Source: Nonomuraea muscovyensis
Lineage (GTDB): Bacteria; Actinomycetota; Actinomycetes; Streptosporangiales; Streptosporangiaceae
Length of the DNA: 64,000 nt
NCBI RefSeq assembly: GCF_014207745.1
Contig: NZ_JACHJB010000001.1
Location: 1,116,001 to 1,180,000, forward strand
Direction: 5' to 3'
This document shows positions 52,271 to 60,489 of this stretch, in pieces. The notes below the pieces were generated by a model. That model was not told where the DNA came from. It did not search any database and was given only the letters and a program-made list of their open reading frames with translations. How positions within the stretch are numbered: the first letter of the stretch is position 1; each line of letters opens with the position of its first letter. Position numbers and translations under genes: made by a program.

Positions 52271-53118
52271 CCCCCCTGGCCCGCAAGCGGTTCACCAGGA
52301 TCGCGCTGAACTCGGCCGGTGTGCTGGTCTTCCTGTTCGCGATCTTCCCGGTCTACTGGATGGTCTCGACCTCGTTCAAGGCCAACGACCAGATCTTCAC
52401 CACGGACTTCATCCCGTTCCCCACCCACTTCACCTTCGAGCACGTCTCCCAGGTGCTCACCGAGGGCGTGGCGGGCAACTCCATCTGGGTCTACATGCGC
52501 AACAGCGCCGTCGTGGCACTCGGCACCGTGCTCGTCGGGTCGCTGTTCGCGCTGCTGGCGGCGACGGCGGTGGCGCGCTTCCGGTTCAAGGGGCGCACCA
52601 GCTTCCTGATCACGCTGCTGGTCGTGCAGATGATCCCCTGCGAGGCGCTGCTGATCCCGCTGTTCCTGAACGTCCGGCGGCTCGGCCTGTACGACCAGTT
52701 GCTCGGCCTCATCGTGATCCAGGTCGGCCTCACCCTGCCGTTCGGCATCTGGATGCTGCGCACGTTCGTCGCCGCGGTGCCCAAGTCGCTGGAGGAGGCC
52801 GCCTGGATAGACGGGGCGAGCCGGTTCACCACGTTCTGGAAGGTGCTCTTCCCGCTGGTTGCGCCCGGCCTGGTGGCGACGAGCATCTTCTCGTTCATCA
52901 CCGCCTGGAACGATCTGATCTTCGCCCTGGTGCTGATGAAGGACACCGCCGGCTACACCATGCCGGTGGCGTTGCAGTTCTTCTTCGGTCAGCGCGGCAC
53001 CGACTGGGGCGCCATCATGGCCACCTCGACGCTGATGACGCTGCCGGTCATCGCGTTCTTCCTGGTGGTGCAGCGCCGCATGGTCTCCGGCCTGGTGGCC
53101 GGGGCCGTCAAGGGCTGA
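52267..53118 (+). CDS. Sugar ABC transporter permease, MalG-like
   Basis: A 283-residue permease with six hydrophobic helices. The EAA loop is SLEEAAWIDGASRFTTFWKV. It starts by a four-base ATGA overlap with the previous gene. No ATP-binding gene is present nearby, so, as for other actinobacterial CUT1 systems, a shared ATPase such as MsiK encoded elsewhere probably drives it (established for related Streptomyces systems; inferred here). Confidence 0.92.
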   Translation: MTPLARKRFTRIALNSAGVLVFLFAIFPVYWMVSTSFKANDQIFTTDFIPFPTHFTFEHVSQVLTEGVAGNSIWVYMRNSAVVALGTVLVGSLFALLAATAVARFRFKGRTSFLITLLVVQMIPCEALLIPLFLNVRRLGLYDQLLGLIVIQVGLTLPFGIWMLRTFVAAVPKSLEEAAWIDGASRFTTFWKVLFPLVAPGLVATSIFSFITAWNDLIFALVLMKDTAGYTMPVALQFFFGQRGTDWGAIMATSTLMTLPVIAFFLVVQRRMVSGLVAGAVKG

Positions 53119-53132
53119 CCTCTTTTCCGCAC

Positions 53133-53151
53133 GCGGGCCCGTACGGCCCGC
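53133..53151. terminator. Hairpin between the permease gene and the GH3 gene
   Basis: GCGGGCC pairs with GGCCCGC around a CGTAC loop, 15 bases after the permease stop. There is no T-tract. It may lower rather than stop transcription into the GH3 gene, which lies on the same strand 82 bases further. Confidence 0.4.
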
Positions 53152-53233
53152 TCCTTCCTCGCGGGCCCTGCCACGGCCGGCGCCTCCTGCGCGCCGGTCG
53201 TGCTCCGGCCTGCCCTTCACGTGATGAGGAGCC

Positions 53234-54694
53234 ATGAGTCACAGCGATCGGGGGCTGCGGCGTCTCGCGGCCGGCACGCTGCTCGTCGCCTTCGACGGGA
53301 CGAGCACGCCGGACTGGGTGCTGAGAATGCTGGCCGACGGCCTCGGCGGCGTCACGCTCTTCGGCTTCAACGTCGGCGAGCCGGCCGCCCTGGGCGGGCT
53401 GACCGCGGCGCTGCGGGCGGCCGGCGACCCCGTCATCTCCCTGGACGAGGAGGGCGGCGACGTCACCCGGCTAGCCTACCACGTGGGCAGCCCCTATCCG
53501 GGCAACGCCGCCCTCGGCGCCGTGGACGACACCGGCCTGACCCGCCGCGTCTACCGGGCGATCGGGTCGGAGCTGGCCGCCTGCGGCGTCACCCTGGACA
53601 TGGCGCCGGACGCCGACGTCAACACCGCCGCGGACAACCCCGTGATCGGCACCCGGGCGTTCGGCGACGACCCGGCCCTGGTCGCCCGGCACACGATGGC
53701 CGCGGTCGAGGGGCTGCAGTCGACGGGCGTGGCGGCCTGCGTCAAGCACTTCCCCGGGCACGGCGCCACCACGGTCGACTCCCACCTGGCCGTCCCCGTC
53801 GTGGACGTGCCGCTGGAGGTGCTGCGGGCGCGGGAGCTCGTGCCGTTCGAGGCGGCCATCACCGCCGGGACGAAGTCGATCATGACGGCGCACGTGGCGG
53901 TTCCGGTGCTGACCGGCGACCGTCCGGCCACGCTCTCCCCCGCCGCGATCACCGGGCTGCTGCGCGACGACCTCGGCTACAACGGGGTGGTGATCTCCGA
54001 CGCGCTCGACATGCAGGCCATCACCGACGGTGTCGGCCTGGCGGGCGGCGCCGTGCTGTCGCTGGCGGCCGGGTCCGACCTGCTGTGCCTGGGGCCGAAG
54101 CCCGGCCCGGACGACGTCGAGCGGATCATCGCCGGGATCGTGGCCGCGGTGCGCGACGGCAGGCTGGCGGCCTCCCGCCTGGAGGAGGCCGCGGCCCGGA
54201 AGCACGCTCTGCGCGTGTGGTCGGACTCGCGGGCGAGCGTGCCCGCCGAGCCGGCGACGGTCGGCCTGGACGCCGCCCGGCGCGCGGTCCGGCTGGACGG
54301 GGCGCCGGGCCCGCTGAAGGACCCGCTGGTCGTCGAGGTGGACACGCCGCCCACGATCGCGGTCGGCGACGTGCCGTGGGGGGTCGCGCCGTGGCTGCCG
54401 CAGGCGGAGGTCGTCCGGGTCCGGCCGGCGGAGGTGAGCTCCGCCGAGCTGCTGGGCCGGTCCGCCGAGCGTTCGCTGCTGGTGGTGGTCAAGGACGCGC
54501 ACCGCTACGCCGACAGCCGGGCGCTCGTCTCGGAGCTGGTCGCCGCCCGGCCGGACGCCATCGTCATCGAGATGGGCCTGCCGGTCTGGCGGCCGGGCGG
54601 CGCGGCCTACATCGCCACCTACGGCGCGGCCCGGGCCAACGCCCAGGCCGCGATGGAGCTCCTGACCGACGGGGCGGCGCAGGTCAGGAGCTGA
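53234..54694 (+). CDS. Glycoside hydrolase family 3 beta-N-acetylhexosaminidase
   Basis: A 486-residue cytosolic GH3 enzyme. The NagZ-type loop KHFPGHG (171-177), with catalytic His176 and followed by TTVDSH, marks it as a beta-N-acetylglucosaminidase rather than a beta-glucosidase. The nucleophile Asp256 lies in ISDALDM. A ~150-residue C-terminal domain follows the barrel. It would split imported chitobiose or muropeptide GlcNAc from MurNAc. It follows the sugar ABC genes on the same strand, which supports a shared pathway. Its end overlaps the convergent ROK gene by 11 bases. Confidence 0.92.
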   Translation: MSHSDRGLRRLAAGTLLVAFDGTSTPDWVLRMLADGLGGVTLFGFNVGEPAALGGLTAALRAAGDPVISLDEEGGDVTRLAYHVGSPYPGNAALGAVDDTGLTRRVYRAIGSELAACGVTLDMAPDADVNTAADNPVIGTRAFGDDPALVARHTMAAVEGLQSTGVAACVKHFPGHGATTVDSHLAVPVVDVPLEVLRARELVPFEAAITAGTKSIMTAHVAVPVLTGDRPATLSPAAITGLLRDDLGYNGVVISDALDMQAITDGVGLAGGAVLSLAAGSDLLCLGPKPGPDDVERIIAGIVAAVRDGRLAASRLEEAAARKHALRVWSDSRASVPAEPATVGLDAARRAVRLDGAPGPLKDPLVVEVDTPPTIAVGDVPWGVAPWLPQAEVVRVRPAEVSSAELLGRSAERSLLVVVKDAHRYADSRALVSELVAARPDAIVIEMGLPVWRPGGAAYIATYGAARANAQAAMELLTDGAAQVRS

Positions 54695-55862
54695 AGAGCT
54701 CCTCCCGCGCCTCGTGGAGGGCGGCCAGCACGGCGCCGCGGAGCACCGGGTTGCCCTCCACGGTGCTGGTGGCCACCTCGGGCCGCACCGGGGAGATGCG
54801 GGCCACGGCCTCCTCCACCCGGGAGGTGAGCGCCCGACCGCCCGCGTGGCCCACCTCGCCGCCGAGCACGACGAGGCCGGGGTCGAGGATCACGCACACC
54901 GCCGCCACGCCCAGGGCCAGCCGCTGGGCCAGCTCGTCGAGCATCGGCTCACCCCGCTCGCCGGCGGCGACGGCGAGCTGCACGCACTCCCCCGCGGTGG
55001 CGGCGCCGAAGCCGTGGCCGCGGGCGAGCTCGGTCACGGCCTCGGCGCTGACCAGCGACTGCAGGCCGCCCGCCAGGGAGGGCAGGCGGCCGGGCGCGGT
55101 GCGGATCTCCTCGGGCAGCGGCACGCCCGGCACCGCCAGGTAGCCGATCTCCCCCGCGCTGCCGGACCGCCCGCGGTGCAGCTTGCCGCCGAGCATGACC
55201 GCGAGGCCGAGGCCGCGGCTGGCCCACAGCAGCACGAAGTCGTCGAGGCCCTTGGCGGCCCCGTCGGCCCGCTCGGCGACGGCGGCCAGGTTGACGTCGT
55301 TCTCGATGGTCACCTCGCGCTTGAGGTCACCGGCCAGCGCCTCGTGGCTGCCCTCGTGCCAGCCGGGCAGGTCGAAGGCGTAGCGGACGTCACCGGTGCG
55401 GGGGTCGACCACGCCGGGCGTGCCGATCACCACGCCGCGCAGCCTGGCGACGCTGAGCTTGGCGCTGCGGCACGCCTTCATGATCGCGGCGTGGATGACG
55501 GGGACGAGGTCGTCGTGGCCGTTGGGGTCGAACGTCACCTCCGCCACCGTGCGCCCGTTGATGTCGGCGATCGCCGCCGAGACCAGCCCGGGCCCCACCT
55601 CCAGCCCCGCCACGTAGGCGCTGGACGGGACGACCGAGTAGAGGGCGGCGCTGGGACCGCGCCCGCCCGCCTGCGTGCCGACCACCTGGACCAGCCCGCG
55701 CTCCTCCAACCGGGCGAGCGTCTGGGAGGCGGTGACCTTGGACAGCCCCGTCAGGTCGCCGATCTGGCCGCGCGTCATCGGGCCGGTGGAGAGCAGCAGC
55801 TCCAGGGCGGCCCGGTCGTTGATCTCCCTGAGCAGTCTGGGCACACCAGGGCGTCGCTCCAC
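54684..55862 (-). CDS. ROK-family transcriptional repressor (second paralogue)
   Basis: A 392-residue regulator colinear with the ROK protein at 48577. It shares the same start (RPGVPRLLREINDRAALELLL against NPGVPRLLRRLNDRSALELLL), winged helix and sugar-binding domain, and likewise lacks the ROK zinc motif (SAGEIGYLAVPG). I choose the GTG at 55862, which aligns with the paralogue's start and has GGGA seven bases upstream; a GTG at 55874 is possible. The two paralogues bracket the sugar ABC and GH3 genes, so they probably arose by duplication and share or divide control of them. Confidence 0.9.
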   Translation of the reverse strand: MERRPGVPRLLREINDRAALELLLSTGPMTRGQIGDLTGLSKVTASQTLARLEERGLVQVVGTQAGGRGPSAALYSVVPSSAYVAGLEVGPGLVSAAIADINGRTVAEVTFDPNGHDDLVPVIHAAIMKACRSAKLSVARLRGVVIGTPGVVDPRTGDVRYAFDLPGWHEGSHEALAGDLKREVTIENDVNLAAVAERADGAAKGLDDFVLLWASRGLGLAVMLGGKLHRGRSGSAGEIGYLAVPGVPLPEEIRTAPGRLPSLAGGLQSLVSAEAVTELARGHGFGAATAGECVQLAVAAGERGEPMLDELAQRLALGVAAVCVILDPGLVVLGGEVGHAGGRALTSRVEEAVARISPVRPEVATSTVEGNPVLRGAVLAALHEAREELFSS

Positions 55863-56097
55863 GCTGAATCCCACCGTCTGATCGAAAAGGTTGTTGGCAG
55901 TTTAGCGCCCCTCCGCCCGTTGATCAGAGCCGGATATCGCCAGCGTACCGGGCTTGGTATCGCTCCCATCGGCCGCCCGGCGACGAACCGGGGCGAAACG
56001 ACTCCGGCGCCCGTCCTCGCAGGCCGCGGGCGGATCATGCCCTCGACGCGCCGGCCGGGAGCCGAACCACTGTTGACCAGGAGGGATAATCGACAAC

Positions 56098-56547
56098 ATG
56101 CGCCTTTCCGCTCGTGTCGACTACGCCCTCCGTGCCGCCGCCGAACTCGCCGCAGCAGGTGTCGGCCCGACCACCGTGGGCGAGCTCGCCAAGGAGCAGG
56201 ACATGCCGCCCAAGTACCTCGAGAACATCCTGCTGCAGATGCGCCGCGCCGGCCTCGTGCGCGGCCAGCGGGGCCCCGAGGGGGGCTACGTGCTCGCCAG
56301 GCCGGCCGGCGAGATCTCCCTGGCAGACGTGATCAGGGCCGTCGACGGACCGCTGGCCAACGTCCGCGGCGAGCGCCCCGAGCACGTCGGTTATCGCGGC
56401 CCGGCCGAGTCACTGCAGCAGGTGTGGATCGCGTTGCGGGCCACCGAGCGGGCCATCCTGGAGGAGGTCACGCTGGAGCAGGTCGCGAGCGGCGAGCTGC
56501 CTGAGCGCGTCCGCCAGCTCGCCGCCGACCCCGCCGCGTGGGACTGA
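56098..56547 (+). CDS. Rrf2-family transcriptional regulator without Fe-S cysteines
   Basis: A 149-residue Rrf2 protein. The winged helix (about 1-75) has RLSARVDYALRAAAELA, PPKYLENILLQMRRAGLV and the wing RGPEGGYVLARP. No cysteine is present in the whole protein, so it cannot hold the [2Fe-2S] or [4Fe-4S] cluster of IscR or NsrR and must sense something else, as CymR does. AGGAGG lies about 12 bases before the ATG. Targets are not evident; the next gene is a TetR regulator 43 bases on. Confidence 0.88.
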   Translation: MRLSARVDYALRAAAELAAAGVGPTTVGELAKEQDMPPKYLENILLQMRRAGLVRGQRGPEGGYVLARPAGEISLADVIRAVDGPLANVRGERPEHVGYRGPAESLQQVWIALRATERAILEEVTLEQVASGELPERVRQLAADPAAWD

Positions 56548-56551
56548 CCTG

Positions 56552-56575
56552 TTCTTGACCGATCCATACAAAACC
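56552..56575. promoter_or_regulatory. TetR operator candidate, site 1 (tetR promoter)
   Basis: This 24-base site, just before the TetR gene, matches the reverse complement of 57208-57231 (before the MFS gene) at 20 of 24 positions. Shared parts are TTCTTGA, GATC and TACAAAACC. Such a duplicated site in front of a regulator and its neighbouring transporter is typical of TetR autoregulation plus pump control. Confidence 0.75.
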
Positions 56576-56590
56576 GGCTAGCTTCACCTC

Positions 56591-57169
56591 ATGGGCAGGC
56601 CGCGCGAGTTCGACGAGCAGGCCGTGCTGGACGCCGCCATGGACGTGTTCTGGGCGAAGGGCTACGAGGCCACCACGACCGAGGACCTGTGCAACGGCAC
56701 GGGGCTCGGCCGCGGCAGCCTCTACAACGCCTTCGGCAGCAAGCACCGCCTGTACCAGGAGTCGATCCGCCGCTACGCCGCGACGAAGGCGAGCGCGCAG
56801 CTCGCGATGCTCGCCGAGGACCGGCCGATCCGGGAGCGGCTGCGGGCCCTGATGCTGGGCGTCATCGACGCCGACATGGCCGATCCCGGCCGGCGTGGTT
56901 GCCTCGCGCTCAACGCCGCGACCGAGGCGGCCGGGCGCAGCGAGGAGGTCACGGCGCTGGTGCGCCGGCAGTTCGCCGATCTCGAACAGGCGATCTGTGA
57001 CCTGGTGGCCATCGGCCAGAGCACGGGCGAGCTGCCCACCGGCCGCCCGGCCCGCCAGGTGGCGCGCACGTTCCAGAGCACCTACTACGGCCTGCGGACG
57101 CTGGCCAAGGTCACCGACGACCGGGGCGCCCTGCTGGACGTCGTGGAAGGAGCGATCTCGGCCCTGTGA
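56591..57169 (+). CDS. TetR-family transcriptional regulator
   Basis: A 192-residue repressor. The N-terminal helix-turn-helix spans about residues 8-55 (DVFWAKGYEATTTEDLCNGTGLGRGSLYNAFGSK). The C-terminal ligand domain (about 75-190) has GCLALNAATE, a pattern of the multidrug-binding TetR_C group. It is followed by an intrinsic terminator and then by an MFS exporter gene whose promoter carries a near-identical operator. It probably represses both itself and the exporter until a drug-like ligand binds. Confidence 0.9.
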   Translation: MGRPREFDEQAVLDAAMDVFWAKGYEATTTEDLCNGTGLGRGSLYNAFGSKHRLYQESIRRYAATKASAQLAMLAEDRPIRERLRALMLGVIDADMADPGRRGCLALNAATEAAGRSEEVTALVRRQFADLEQAICDLVAIGQSTGELPTGRPARQVARTFQSTYYGLRTLAKVTDDRGALLDVVEGAISAL

Positions 57170-57200
57170 CCGGCGGCGCCACGTGCCCGCCGGTCTTTTT
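57168..57200 (+). terminator. Intrinsic terminator after tetR
   Basis: GACCGGCGG (57168-57176) pairs perfectly with CCGCCGGTC (57187-57195) around a 10-base loop and is followed at once by TTTTT (57196-57200). It begins inside the tetR stop codon. The T-tract makes it the clearest factor-independent terminator in the window, so the MFS gene needs its own promoter. Confidence 0.85.
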
Positions 57201-57207
57201 CCGCTCT

Positions 57208-57231
57208 GGTTTTGTACTGATCCATCAAGAA
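57208..57231. promoter_or_regulatory. TetR operator candidate, site 2 (MFS promoter)
   Basis: The inverted counterpart of the site at 56552-56575, 20 of 24 bases identical on the opposite strand. It lies between the tetR terminator and the ribosome site of the MFS gene, 17 bases before its ATG, where bound repressor would block transcription. Confidence 0.75.
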
Positions 57232-57247
57232 TCTGGGGGTGAGCTTC

Positions 57248-58432
57248 ATGCGCACGAGTGGTTCGGGTAGCGTGCCGGCCCTGATGCTGTGCGTCTTCGG
57301 CATCACGACAGGCGAGTTCGTCGTGGCGGGGATCCTGCCGGACGTCGCCGGCGACCTCACCGTCTCGATCCCGGCGGCGGGGCTGCTGGTGACGGCCTAC
57401 GCGCTCGGGATGATCGTGGGCGGGCCGGCGGTGACCGCGCTCACGGCCCGTTTCCCGCGCCGGCCGCTCATCCTGGCGCTGCTCGGCATCGCGATCCTGG
57501 GCAACGTGGCCTCGGCCGTCGCGCCGGCCTACCCCGTGCTCTTCGCGGCACGGGTGGTCACCGCTCTGGTGACGTCCACGTTCTTCGCCAACGCGATCGT
57601 CATCGCGGCCTCGACGGCGCCGCCGGGCAGGCAGGCGTCCACGGTGTCCAAGCTGGCGTTCGGGATGAACCTGTCGATGATCCTCGGCGCCCCCCTCGGC
57701 ACCCTCATCGGCAACGAGCTCGGCTGGCGGGCCACCTTCGCCGCCGTCGCCGGGTGCTGCGCCCTGGGCTTCGCGCTGGTGCTGCGCCTCGTTCCGGACG
57801 TCCGGGACGCGGCTCCGGCCACCTCCGCCGTGGCGGAGCTGCGGGTGTTCCGCGACCGGGACGTGCAGATCGCCATCGCGGTCACCGCCGTCGGCAACGC
57901 GGGGCTGCTCATGGTGTTCACCTACTTCGCGCCGCTGCTCACCGGCGTCTCCGGGTTCGCCCCCGACGCGGTCGCCGTGCTGCTGCTGGTGTACGGCGTG
58001 GGCGCCGCCGTGGGCAACCTCGCCGGGGGGCGGCTGGCCGACCGGGCCCTGATGCCGTCGCAGGTGGGCCTGCTGGGGCTGCTGGCCGGGGCGCTGCTGC
58101 TGATGGGCGTGGCCGGTGGCGGCACGGTGCTCGGGGCGGTCATGGTGTTCGCGCTCGGCGCGCTGGGGTTCTCGGTCATCCCCGGCATGCAGATCCGGGT
58201 GCTCACCACCGCCGCGGCGGCGCCGACGCTGGCCATGGCCGTGAACGCCTCCGCCTACCAGCTCGCGGCGGCCTTCGCGGCCTGGCTCGGCGGCCGGATC
58301 ATCGACGGCGGGCTCGGGCTGCCGGCCGTCTACCTCACCGGCGTCGCGGTGACCGTGGCGGGCATCGGGGTGAGCTGCCTCGCCTGGCTCCGGGACCACA
58401 GGACGCAGGGCCGCCCGGTGACGACGACCTGA
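57248..58432 (+). CDS. MFS transporter, drug:H+ antiporter-like
   Basis: A 394-residue membrane protein with twelve predicted helices. It resembles the AraJ/chloramphenicol-exporter branch of DHA1 transporters: TTGEFVVAGILPDVAGDL in helix 1 and the following loop, and GAPLGTLIGNELGWRATF at helix 5. It would export a small hydrophobic compound using the proton gradient. The ATG at 57248 follows GGGGGTGAGC; a GTG three codons earlier is possible. It is controlled by the TetR protein upstream, judging from the shared operator. Confidence 0.9.
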   Translation: MRTSGSGSVPALMLCVFGITTGEFVVAGILPDVAGDLTVSIPAAGLLVTAYALGMIVGGPAVTALTARFPRRPLILALLGIAILGNVASAVAPAYPVLFAARVVTALVTSTFFANAIVIAASTAPPGRQASTVSKLAFGMNLSMILGAPLGTLIGNELGWRATFAAVAGCCALGFALVLRLVPDVRDAAPATSAVAELRVFRDRDVQIAIAVTAVGNAGLLMVFTYFAPLLTGVSGFAPDAVAVLLLVYGVGAAVGNLAGGRLADRALMPSQVGLLGLLAGALLLMGVAGGGTVLGAVMVFALGALGFSVIPGMQIRVLTTAAAAPTLAMAVNASAYQLAAAFAAWLGGRIIDGGLGLPAVYLTGVAVTVAGIGVSCLAWLRDHRTQGRPVTTT

Positions 58433-58506
58433 GCAGCCCGGCGCTCAGCGGCGCACGCGGCCGGGCCCTGCCGGCCGGGGACCGGAGCGGTTCCTAGACT
58501 GGACGC

Positions 58507-59289
58507 ATGCCCGAAGGAGACGCCGTCTACCGCACCGCCCGGCGCCTGCGGGAGGCGCTCGACGGGCGCGTGCTGACGCGCTCCGACTTCCGGGTGCCCC
58601 GCCACGCCACCGCCGACCTGTCCGGCCGGACCGTCCTGACGACGCTCTCGCGGGGCAAGCACCTGCTCACGCGCGTGGAGGGCGGGCTGACCGTGCACAC
58701 GCACCTGCGCATGGACGGGAGCTGGCGCGTCGGCCCGGCCGGGCGCGGCCCGCGTGGCGGCGGCGACATGGTCCGGCTGGTGCTGGCCAACGCCGAGTGG
58801 GAGGCCGTGGGGATCAGGCTGGGGATGGTCGACCTGCTGAGGACGGCAGAGGAGGCACGCGTCGTGGGGCACCTCGGGCCCGACCTGCTCGGCGCCGACT
58901 GGGACCCGGCCGAGGCCGTGCGCCGGCTGCGGGAGGGGCCCGGCAGGACGATCGGGGAGGCGCTGCTCGACCAGCGCAACCTGGCCGGCATCGGCACGAT
59001 CTATCGCGCCGAGACGCTGTTTCTGCGCGGCGTCTGGCCATGGCGCGCGGTCGGGGACATCGAGGACGTGGAAGGGATCGTGACGCTGGCGCACCGGCTG
59101 CTGGACGCCAACAAGATCCACGCGGGCACCGTGACCACGGGAGACCGCCGTCCGGCCGCGCAGACCTGGGTCTACGGCAGGGCAGGACGGCCGTGCCGCC
59201 GATGCGGGACGCGCATCAGGCGTGGGGAGATGGGGGCGCAGGCACAGGAACGGCTGATCCTGTGGTGCCCGGGCTGCCAACCGCCTTAG
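58507..59289 (+). CDS. nei: Endonuclease VIII-type DNA glycosylase (Nei/Fpg family)
   Basis: A 260-residue base-excision repair enzyme. After Met removal, Pro2 is the catalytic nucleophile and Glu3 follows ([11 protein letters not shown]). The helix-two-turn-helix region has [16 protein letters not shown], and the C-terminal zinc finger has C-x2-C and C-x2-C (CRRCG, WCPGC). GDAVYRTA fits actinobacterial Nei better than MutM. It removes oxidised pyrimidines and cuts the strand. Its stop overlaps that of the convergent clgR gene by two bases. Confidence 0.93.
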   Translation: MPEGDAVYRTARRLREALDGRVLTRSDFRVPRHATADLSGRTVLTTLSRGKHLLTRVEGGLTVHTHLRMDGSWRVGPAGRGPRGGGDMVRLVLANAEWEAVGIRLGMVDLLRTAEEARVVGHLGPDLLGADWDPAEAVRRLREGPGRTIGEALLDQRNLAGIGTIYRAETLFLRGVWPWRAVGDIEDVEGIVTLAHRLLDANKIHAGTVTTGDRRPAAQTWVYGRAGRPCRRCGTRIRRGEMGAQAQERLILWCPGCQPP

Positions 59290-59642
59290 GCAGCCACCAT
59301 GTCCTTGACTTCGGGGAAGACCGTGTCGGAGATCGAGCCGGGCACCGACTCGGCCATCGGGATGCGCTCGTGCTCCGGCACGTCGGCGAGCACAGGGGCA
59401 GCCTGCAGCTCGGCCAGCGCGAACTGGTCGGAGACCTCACGCAGCACCTGCGAAAGCGGCACCCCGAGGGCGCCGCAGATGGATGCCAGCAGCTCGGAGG
59501 ACGCCTCCTTCTGGCCACGCTCCACCTCGGACAGGTAACCAAGTGAGACACGCGCCAACGTGGACACCTCACGGAGAGTGCGCCCCTGCCGCACGCGCAA
59601 CCGCCTCAGCACGTCACCGAGCAGCTGACGCAGCAAAATCAT
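59286..59642 (-). CDS. clgR: ClgR-like XRE-family regulator of clp protease genes
   Basis: A 118-residue helix-turn-helix protein. The DNA-binding part (about 5-75) has [22 protein letters not shown] and [22 protein letters not shown], near-invariant in actinobacterial ClgR, which activates clpP/clpC and lon genes. The protein ends in Val-Ala-Ala; in Streptomyces ClgR a terminal Ala-Ala is needed for degradation by ClpP, giving feedback. GGGAGGGAG nine bases before the ATG at 59642 decides the start; the frame is open for 70 codons more. The 286 bases between here and cinA hold its promoter region and no gene. Confidence 0.9.
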   Translation of the reverse strand: MILLRQLLGDVLRRLRVRQGRTLREVSTLARVSLGYLSEVERGQKEASSELLASICGALGVPLSQVLREVSDQFALAELQAAPVLADVPEHERIPMAESVPGSISDTVFPEVKDMVAA

Positions 59643-59928
59643 CTGTCGCTCCCTCCCCGGCGTGGATGTCTTCACCACGCCCCGCGCGATCGGGTCGTGC
59701 CGCCCGTCCTTCTTCTTAGCTTCGTACATGCTCCTCGCCGTCATCATCGGGCGCTGCCGCCCATGGCCCGCAACACGTGGCTCGTCGCGTGACACATCAG
59801 GCCCGCCTGCCGGGCGCTCGCTGCTTGCAGTTGGCTCACGGACCTCACTCACAGCTCCACCGTACCCGCATCCACCGACACGGCGTCAGACCGTGCCTGG
59901 CATGTTCGCTCGGGACGTAACACGGTAA

Positions 59929-60420
59929 TCACCCGGAATGTTCCCCCTTGCTCGTCTTCAGCACACCTGTCAGGAGATCGACTGCCTCGTCCACCGTCTT
60001 TACCCTGATACGTTCACGCGACCCCTGGAGTCTCAGATCACGGGACCATATTTCTCCGCCGGGACCGCACACCGCCACGTGCACGGTGCCGACCGGCTTG
60101 CCGTCCTGCGGCTCCGGCCCGGCCACCCCCGTCACGGCCAGCCCGTACGTGGCCCCGCACAGCCGCGCGACCCCCGTCGCCATCGCCGCCGCCACCCGCG
60201 GGTGCACGGCCCCCTCCCGCCGCAGCAGGTCGTCGGGCACGGCCAGCAGCGCGTGCTTGAGATCGGTGGCGTAGGAGATGACCCCGCCCCGGAACGCCTT
60301 CGACGAGCCGGGCACCGCGGTGAAGGTCGCGCCGATCAGCCCGCCCGTCAGCGACTCGGCCACGGCCACCGTCGCCGACCGCCCGATCAGCAGGGAGATC
60401 GCCTCGTCGGCTCCTGCCAT
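59929..60420 (-). CDS. cinA: CinA C-terminal domain protein, nicotinamide-nucleotide amidohydrolase
   Basis: A 163-residue stand-alone CinA C-terminal (PncC) domain with AESLTGGLIGA, SSKAFRGGVISYA and TGVAGPEPQDGKPVGTVHVA. It deamidates nicotinamide mononucleotide for NAD salvage. The N-terminal MoeA-like domain of full CinA is absent, as is usual in actinobacteria. The gene sits in the ftsK-rimO-pgsA-cinA-clgR block, 69 bases after pgsA. Confidence 0.93.
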   Translation of the reverse strand: MAGADEAISLLIGRSATVAVAESLTGGLIGATFTAVPGSSKAFRGGVISYATDLKHALLAVPDDLLRREGAVHPRVAAAMATGVARLCGATYGLAVTGVAGPEPQDGKPVGTVHVAVCGPGGEIWSRDLRLQGSRERIRVKTVDEAVDLLTGVLKTSKGEHSG

Positions 60421-60489
60421 GCCCTTCCCCCCACCGGTGCCGGAAGTGTGTCAGGTCTCTCAGTCCGGTCTCTCTGGTCTACGGTCTCT

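Noticed and set aside
59643..59852. 70-codon in-frame extension of clgR
   Set aside because: The ATG at 59642 has a strong GGGAGGGAG site and gives the family's normal start; the extension has no ribosome site and no known domain.
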